A stretch of 64,000 bases of DNA from Sphingomonas sp. Lineage in GTDB: Bacteria > Pseudomonadota > Alphaproteobacteria > Sphingomonadales > Sphingomonadaceae. Position 1 is the stretch's first letter; each line of letters starts with the position of its first letter. Both the position numbers and the translations under genes were made by a program. The DNA is taken from contig NZ_JAPKNM010000006.1 of the NCBI RefSeq assembly GCF_026460985.1, forward strand, positions 1 to 64,000, given 5' to 3'. Positions 59,094 through 64,000 of this stretch are shown piece after piece. The notes beneath the pieces were generated by a model, which saw only the letters and a list, made by a program, of their open reading frames with translations, searched no databases and was not told the origin of the DNA.

Positions 59094-59753
59094 TTACCCC
59101 GCGGGCGCGTCGAAGGTGAAGCTGTGGGTTTCGCCGGCGACCATCACCGTGACCACCAGCCCGCGCTCGCGCTTGTTGCGGAACTTGATCTTCTCCGAGA
59201 CCAGCTGACCCGCGGCGACCTGGCCGGGGGCGATATTGGTGTCGGCGAGAATGCCGGCCTGGAGCGCGGCGATCTGCTGCTCGGCCGCCGCGACATCGGC
59301 GGACTTGCGCGTACGCTTGCCCGTCGGCTGCGCGACCGGGCCCGAGGTCATGCCGCCGGTGAAGCCGCTGACGTCCTTCTGTCCCGAAAAGGTGGTGTTC
59401 ATCGCCGGGGCGCTCTGCTGGGCGGCAACCGTGGGCTCGGCGCCGCCCATTCCGGCCGCCGCGCGCACGTCCTGGATGAGCGCGGCCAGGGGACGGACCG
59501 CGATCGTCTCGCCCGCGGCAGTCGCGATCCGCACCGAGGCGGGACCGAAGGCGACCGGCTCGCGCGTGCGGTTCTGCGCGGCGATCCGCAGCACCAGCCG
59601 ACCGTCCGACAGCGCGGGGTCGGCACTGACGCTGACCGCGCTCGCCGTCTTGGTCGAGGTGATCCCGGCATGGATGTCCTGCAGCGCGGCCGCCGTGAGC
59701 GGGACCGCGGCGCTCGCCAGCAGCAGCGGGAAGATCGCGGTGCGCAGCTTCAT
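59094..59753 (-). CDS. Exported protein of unknown function
   Basis: 219 residues from ATG 59753 (AGGAG 9 bases upstream). Signal peptide RTAIFPLLLASAAVPLTAAA. The mature part starts with a beta-sandwich-like stretch (LSDGRLVLRIAAQNRTREPV, FGPASVRIATAAGETIAV), followed by a Gln/Ser/Thr-rich region, a short coiled segment (VAAAEQQIAALQAGI) and a C-terminal strand pair (RGLVVTVMVAGETHSFTFDA). I recognise no family. It lies 11 bases downstream of the second halogenase gene and so belongs to that operon; a role in the same envelope process is possible. Confidence 0.65.
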   Translation of the reverse strand: MKLRTAIFPLLLASAAVPLTAAALQDIHAGITSTKTASAVSVSADPALSDGRLVLRIAAQNRTREPVAFGPASVRIATAAGETIAVRPLAALIQDVRAAAGMGGAEPTVAAQQSAPAMNTTFSGQKDVSGFTGGMTSGPVAQPTGKRTRKSADVAAAEQQIAALQAGILADTNIAPGQVAAGQLVSEKIKFRNKRERGLVVTVMVAGETHSFTFDAPAG

Positions 59754-59764
59754 CGTCTCGGCTC

Positions 59765-61300
59765 CTATCCTGCGGATGCGGCTTTGATCGGCTGCCCGGC
59801 AGCGGCGCTGCAGAAGCGGTCGATATATTGCTGGTGCGTGGGCATGCGATCGGCGGTCTGTGCGATCACCTGGCGCATGCCGCCGAGGATCGCGGCAAGC
59901 TCCTGCGGCGCGACCGTGTCGGCGAGCGGATCGTGCGCGGCGGGCCAGACCCCCTGCCCCATCAGCACCGCGAGCCAGCTGGGGGGATGGAAGAGCTCGT
60001 ACTGGCGCTCGATCAGCCGGCCGTTGGCGCGGAACATCTCCATCTTGGCCGCGAGCGTATCGGGGATCGGCATCGCCGCGCACTGGCGCCAGAACGGCTC
60101 GTCGCGCTGGTTGGCCTGGTAATGGAGCACGAGGAAGTCGCGGATCGATTCCATCTCGGCATCGACCAGCCGGTTATACTCGGCCGCGAGGAGCGGATCG
60201 AAGTTGCGATCGGGGAACCAGGACAGGAGCTTGGAGATGCCGGTCTGGATCAAGTGGATGCTGGTCGATTCGAGCGGCTCGAGGAAGCCGGAGGCGAGGC
60301 CGAGCGCGATGCAGTTGCGGTTCCAGGCGCGACGGCGGCGGCCGGTGGTGAAGCGCAGCGGGCGCGGATCGGCCTCGGGCGCACCGTCGAGGTTCGCCAT
60401 CAGGATCGCATGCGCCTCGTCGTCCGAGATCGCGCCGCTGCAATAGACATGGCCATTGCCGGTACGGTGCTGGAGCGGGATGCGCCATTGCCACCCCGCC
60501 TTGCGCGCGGTCGAGCGCGTGAAGGGCGTCGGATCCTCGACCCGCGCGCAGGGCACCGCGATCGCGCGATCGCAGGGCAGCCAGTGCGTCCATGCCTCGT
60601 AGCCGGTGTCGAGCGCCTCGGTGATCAGCCCGCGAAAGCCGGTGCAGTCGATGAACAGATCGGCCTCGATCGACCGCCCGTCGGCGAGGGTGAGCCGATC
60701 GACGAACCCGTCCTCGGGGCGGAGCACCACCTCGGCGATCTTGCCCTCGACGCGCACGACGCCGCGCGCCTCGGCGCGGGCGCGGAGATAGCGGGCATAG
60801 AGCGAGGCGTCGAAATGATAGGCGTAGGAGAAGGTCGAGAAGACCGGCGGCGACTGGGGCGTCGCGATCTCGAACCGGCCGCGATACGCCGCCTGGTGCG
60901 TGAGCGAATAGGCGTCGAGCGGCGTGGTGCTGCCCAATGTGCGCGCGCGGAGCCATTGCTGGTGGAAGGGCGTGAGCCCGAAATCGTCGCCATAGCGGCC
61001 GAAGGGATGGAAATAGCGTTCGCCGGGACGCAGCCAGTCGACGAACTCGATGCCGAGCTTGAACGTGCCCTGGGTCGCGCGGACGAACTCGTGCTCGTCG
61101 ACGCCGAGGATCTTGTTGAACAATTGGATCGGCGGGATCGTCGCCTCGCCCACGCCGATCGTGCCGATCTCGTCGGATTCGACGAGCACGATACGGCACT
61201 GGTCCGGCCGGAACGCAGTGGAGAGCGCGGCGGCGGCCATCCAGCCCGCGGTGCCGCCGCCGGCGATCAGGATCGAGCGGATGCGATCGTCGGCGCTCAT
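59765..61300 (-). CDS. Flavin-dependent tryptophan-halogenase-family protein (cassette 2, distal)
   Basis: 511 residues from ATG 61300, overlapping the upstream halogenase stop (ATGA). FAD motif [23 protein letters not shown]; the catalytic Lys in [12 protein letters not shown] (about 79), signature [10 protein letters not shown], and Glu in PLESTSIHL (about 342). All residues needed for activity are kept. It differs from its neighbour in the substrate-facing region ([20 protein letters not shown]). A C-terminal extension ([12 protein letters not shown]) follows the common end. The tandem pair suggests two site specificities or a heteromer. Confidence 0.88.
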   Translation of the reverse strand: MSADDRIRSILIAGGGTAGWMAAAALSTAFRPDQCRIVLVESDEIGTIGVGEATIPPIQLFNKILGVDEHEFVRATQGTFKLGIEFVDWLRPGERYFHPFGRYGDDFGLTPFHQQWLRARTLGSTTPLDAYSLTHQAAYRGRFEIATPQSPPVFSTFSYAYHFDASLYARYLRARAEARGVVRVEGKIAEVVLRPEDGFVDRLTLADGRSIEADLFIDCTGFRGLITEALDTGYEAWTHWLPCDRAIAVPCARVEDPTPFTRSTARKAGWQWRIPLQHRTGNGHVYCSGAISDDEAHAILMANLDGAPEADPRPLRFTTGRRRRAWNRNCIALGLASGFLEPLESTSIHLIQTGISKLLSWFPDRNFDPLLAAEYNRLVDAEMESIRDFLVLHYQANQRDEPFWRQCAAMPIPDTLAAKMEMFRANGRLIERQYELFHPPSWLAVLMGQGVWPAAHDPLADTVAPQELAAILGGMRQVIAQTADRMPTHQQYIDRFCSAAAGQPIKAASAG

Positions 61301-62808
61301 GCGGCCTCCGCCTGGCAGCAATGCCGGATGAAGATTTCGTGCGGCGGCATCGCCTCGGCCGCGCGGACGAGCTGCTGACGGCGATGCGCGAGGCCGGCGC
61401 GGAGCCGCTCGGGATCGAGCCGATCGACCAGGGGATCGTAACGATCGGGCAGGAAGCCGTTGCCCGCGAAGATCGCGACCCAGCTCGGCTCCTGATAGCT
61501 CTCCTCCGAGAGAAGAGGCACGCGGCCGGTGGCGCGGAACATTTCGATCTTGTGGCGCAACGTGTCGGGCACTTCCATCGTGCGGCAATAATCCCAGAGC
61601 GGCGCGTCGTCACGGCGGGTGAGACAGTAATGGAGGATCAGGAAGTCGCGGATCCGCTCGAACTCGCTGGTGGTGACGCGGTTATACTCCTCGGCGATGC
61701 GCGGATCCCAGTTGCGGTCGGGGAAATACTCGATCAGCCGCGCGATCCCCGTCTGGATGAGCTGGATGCTGGTCGATTCGAGCGGCTCCATGAAGCCGCC
61801 CGCCAGCCCGATCGCGACGCAATTGCCGTTCCAGAACTTCCGCCGCCGCCCCGTGGTGAAGCGCAGCACGCGCGGATCGGCGAGGAGCTCGCCCTCGACG
61901 TTCGCGGTGAACAGCTCGCGTGCGCGCGCATCGTCGGTGAAGCGCGACGAATAGACATAGCCGTTGCCCATCCGGTGCTGGAGCGGGATGCGCCATTGCC
62001 AGCCGGCCTCGCGCGCGGTGGAAACGGTGTGCGGCGTCGGGGGCCCCGCGAGCGTGCTCGGCGCGACCACGGCGCTGTCGCAGGGCAGCCAGTGGCGCCA
62101 GTCCTCGTACCCGGTGCCGAGCGCTTCCTCGATCAGCAGCCCACGGAACCCCGAACAATCGACGAACAGGTCGGCGGCGTGGCTTTGCCCATCCTGCGTG
62201 ACCACCGCGGCGATCCGGCCGCTCTCGCCATCGAGCCGGGCGTCGACCACCCTGCCCTCGATCCGGCGCACGCCGCGCTTCTCGGCATAGTTGCGCAGGA
62301 AGCGGGCGTAGAGAAGCGCGTCGAAATGGAAGGCGTAGCGATAGAAATGCTGCTGGCTCGCCGGATCGGGCGACGGTGGGGCAAAGCGGCCGCGACGCGC
62401 CATCGCGTAAGGCAGGCTGTAGTCGTCGATCGGCGTCGTGTCGCCCTGCCCGCGCAGCTTGAGCCAGTGATGGTGCGGCGCGATGCCTTCGATCGCATCG
62501 CCATAGTCGCCGAAGCCGTGGAAATGGGTGTTGCCGATCGTGCCCCAGTCGCGGAACTCGATGCCGAGCTTGAAGGAGCCCTGGGTCGCCTTGACGAACT
62601 CGCGCTCGTCGATCCCGAGCAGGCCGTTCAGGTGCTGCATCAGCGGCACCGTCGCCTCGCCGACGCCGATGGTACCGATCTCCTCGGACTCGATCAGCGT
62701 GATCGTGCAGCGCGCGGGATCGAGGAAGCGCGACAGTACGGCCGCGCTGATCCATCCGGCGGTACCCCCGCCGACGATGAGGATCGATTGAATCGCCTGA
62801 TCGGACAT
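61297..62808 (-). CDS. Flavin-dependent tryptophan-halogenase-family protein (cassette 2, proximal)
   Basis: 503 residues, ATG 62808. FAD motif [23 protein letters not shown]; Lys in [12 protein letters not shown] (about 79); signature [10 protein letters not shown]; Glu in PLESTSIQL (about 343). It is closer in the middle to the distal neighbour than to the cassette 1 enzyme ([18 protein letters not shown] against [18 protein letters not shown]). It lies directly downstream of a TBDR gene and its terminator. Halogenation of an indole-like substrate is the family reaction; the true substrate is unknown. Confidence 0.88.
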   Translation of the reverse strand: MSDQAIQSILIVGGGTAGWISAAVLSRFLDPARCTITLIESEEIGTIGVGEATVPLMQHLNGLLGIDEREFVKATQGSFKLGIEFRDWGTIGNTHFHGFGDYGDAIEGIAPHHHWLKLRGQGDTTPIDDYSLPYAMARRGRFAPPSPDPASQQHFYRYAFHFDALLYARFLRNYAEKRGVRRIEGRVVDARLDGESGRIAAVVTQDGQSHAADLFVDCSGFRGLLIEEALGTGYEDWRHWLPCDSAVVAPSTLAGPPTPHTVSTAREAGWQWRIPLQHRMGNGYVYSSRFTDDARARELFTANVEGELLADPRVLRFTTGRRRKFWNGNCVAIGLAGGFMEPLESTSIQLIQTGIARLIEYFPDRNWDPRIAEEYNRVTTSEFERIRDFLILHYCLTRRDDAPLWDYCRTMEVPDTLRHKIEMFRATGRVPLLSEESYQEPSWVAIFAGNGFLPDRYDPLVDRLDPERLRAGLAHRRQQLVRAAEAMPPHEIFIRHCCQAEAA

Positions 62809-62841
62809 GCTGCCCCGGAGGTTAGACGCGACGGGACCCGG

Positions 62842-62876
62842 AAAAAAGATGGCGGCGCCCCCGAGGGGACGCCGCC
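62842..62876 (-). terminator. Terminator between the TBDR and the halogenase pair
   Basis: On the minus strand GGCGGCGTCCCC and GGGGGCGCCGCC (62876-62851) form a 12-bp stem with one wobble and a tiny loop, followed by ATCTTTTTT. It lies 13 bases after the TBDR stop. It would separate most receptor transcripts from the halogenase genes, as in cassette 1. Confidence 0.82.
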
Positions 62877-62888
62877 AAGTTTCTGGGA

Positions 62889-64000
62889 TCAGAAGCTGGC
62901 CCGGATGATACCGGCGATGCGCCTGTCGGTATCCGTCCAGCTGTAGCGCGGATGGAGGACCGCACCTCCGACGTCCAGGAACGTGCGCGTGTTGAGCAGA
63001 TTGGTGCCCTGCACGCCGATCTTGATGTTGTTCGTGATGTTGACGAGGATCGAGCCGTCGAGCTGGCCGTAATCCTCCGACCAGACCGGGGCGTTGAGGT
63101 TCGCCGCCGAGGTCGTCAGCAGATATTCCGACCGCCAGTTATAGGCGAGCCGCGCCGAGACCCCGTACTTCTCGTAGATCGCGGCGACGTTGTAGCTCCA
63201 CTTGGACATGCCCTCGAGCGGCAGCGTCGTGTCGTTCGCGTTGTTGATCTGGTTGGGATCGAGCGTGTTGACCGGCTGGTTGGCGCCGCCGGTGCTGTCG
63301 ACATAGGTCAGGTTGCCCGAGAAGCCGAGCCCGCCGAGCACGCCGGGCAGCATGTCGAAGAACTGGGTATAGGCCAGCTCGAAGCCCTTGATCTTGCCGT
63401 GCTCGCCATTGACGGCGCGCGTGACATTGAACGTCATCGACTGGCCGTTGCTGGTATAGGTCTCGTTGGCGTTGCCCGAGATGATGTAGTCCTTGATGTC
63501 CTTGTAAAAGGCCGCGAACGTCAGGCTGTTCGACTTGCCGAAATAATATTCGGCGCTGAAGTCGAACTGATCCGACTTGGTCGGCTTCAGGTACGGATTG
63601 CCCGCCTGCCCGGTCAGCCCGTTGGGCTGCGCGCGCAGCTGATAGCCGTTGGTCTCGAGGCTGAAGCCGAGCGTCGCATAGGGCCGCAGCTGCGAGAAGT
63701 TCGGCCGTACGATCGCCCTGCCCGCCGCGAGGCGCAGCTGGAGCTGATCGGTGACGAAGAACCGCAGGTTCAGCGTCGGCAGGACGTTGGTATATTCGTT
63801 GGAATAGGTCTGGTCGGCAAGCCGGCCGCCGGCGCCCGCGTTCGAGAAGGCAAGCGCCTGGATGAGGCCGGCGCAAGCCGCGGCACCGTTCTGCGCGATG
63901 CAGGCGGCAGGCGTCATCGCGTTCGAAATCGAGCCGACGCTGAGATAGCCGGTCGCCTCGTTCTTGGTACGCACGACGCGGACGCCGATATTGCCGTCGA
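62889..64000 (-). CDS. TonB-dependent outer-membrane receptor, C-terminal part (cut by right edge)
   Basis: About 370 residues are visible; the reading frame continues through position 64000 (GNIGVRVV just before the visible GTG at 63974), so the true start lies outside the window. Barrel motifs: TLNLRFFVTDQLQLRLAAGR, YLKPTKSDQFDFSAEYYFGK, KGFELAYTQFFDMLPG, ARLAYNWRSEYLL, and the terminal strand RRIAGIIRASF. It is the receptor of the second halogenase cassette. It differs clearly from the cassette 1 receptor, so the two probably take up different ligands. Confidence 0.9.
   Translation of the reverse strand, partial: DGNIGVRVVRTKNEATGYLSVGSISNAMTPAACIAQNGAAACAGLIQALAFSNAGAGGRLADQTYSNEYTNVLPTLNLRFFVTDQLQLRLAAGRAIVRPNFSQLRPYATLGFSLETNGYQLRAQPNGLTGQAGNPYLKPTKSDQFDFSAEYYFGKSNSLTFAAFYKDIKDYIISGNANETYTSNGQSMTFNVTRAVNGEHGKIKGFELAYTQFFDMLPGVLGGLGFSGNLTYVDSTGGANQPVNTLDPNQINNANDTTLPLEGMSKWSYNVAAIYEKYGVSARLAYNWRSEYLLTTSAANLNAPVWSEDYGQLDGSILVNITNNIKIGVQGTNLLNTRTFLDVGGAVLHPRYSWTDTDRRIAGIIRASF

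Noticed and set aside
61321..62946. Long plus-strand frame opposite the proximal halogenase
   Set aside because: Antisense to a halogenase with all conserved motifs, and it crosses a terminator.

Overview
The window looks like a chromosomal segment of a GC-rich alphaproteobacterium of the order Sphingomonadales, most likely Sphingomonas or a close relative. The evidence is strong C/G bias at third codon positions, three large TonB-dependent receptors (TBDRs) of the Caulobacter/Xanthomonas/Sphingomonas type, receptor-linked SapC, cupin and tryptophan-halogenase genes, many Tat or Sec exported glycan enzymes, and short intergenic palindromic repeats typical of sphingomonads. I see no rRNA, tRNA, CRISPR array, phage or insertion-sequence transposase.

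Layout. (1) 0.1-15.3 kb: a glycan-use locus. It has a leftward operon (S9 peptidase, DUF5695 protein, Svx/AvrXca-like metalloprotease), a divergent FadR/GntR regulator, an exported GH2 enzyme, and a 1,218-residue TBDR closed by a strong terminator. (2) 15.3-28.8 kb: mostly housekeeping and envelope genes. These are a lipoprotein / DUF1826-like / degenerate aldo-keto-reductase operon, an HdeD-like membrane protein, a DegP-like protease, a YedY-like molybdoenzyme, a PLP aminotransferase, a DUF4398 protein, two divergent L,D-transpeptidases, pncC-nadE, and a hybrid histidine kinase with an ethylene-receptor-like membrane domain. (3) 28.9-36.2 kb: a leftward group of three Gfo/Idh/MocA oxidoreductases (two with Tat signals), a Tat-exported cupin, GH97 and an SGNH esterase. 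(4) 36.5-38.3 kb: an LdtD-like L,D-transpeptidase and a small lipoprotein. (5) 38.4-44.9 kb: TBDR, SapC, JmjC-like cupin and flavin-dependent halogenase. (6) 45.3-59.0 kb: L-fucose use, comprising LldD, a Tat Gfo/Idh protein, a six-hairpin glycosidase, fuconolactonase, FucP, an IclR regulator, ketodeoxyfuconate dehydrogenase, fucose dehydrogenase, mutarotase, fuconate dehydratase and a GH35 beta-galactosidase. (7) 59.1-64.0 kb: an exported unknown protein, two tandem halogenases and the C-terminal part of another TBDR that runs off the right edge.

How the genes fit together. Exported glycosidases and esterases would trim plant-type glycans, TBDRs would take up fragments, and FucP would move L-fucose across the inner membrane. 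The non-phosphorylating pathway (mutarotase, dehydrogenase, lactonase, dehydratase, second dehydrogenase) gives a diketo acid whose hydrolysis yields pyruvate and L-lactate; LldD in the same locus would oxidise the lactate. The final hydrolase and a classical fucosidase are not in the window.

Most notable: two receptor-halogenase cassettes of the same design; palindromic repeats that interrupt the signal-peptide coding regions of two exported glycosidases in frame; three 124-bp repeat copies; an ethylene-receptor-like kinase lacking the copper cysteine; an AKR without its catalytic tetrad; and shared operator-like motifs.
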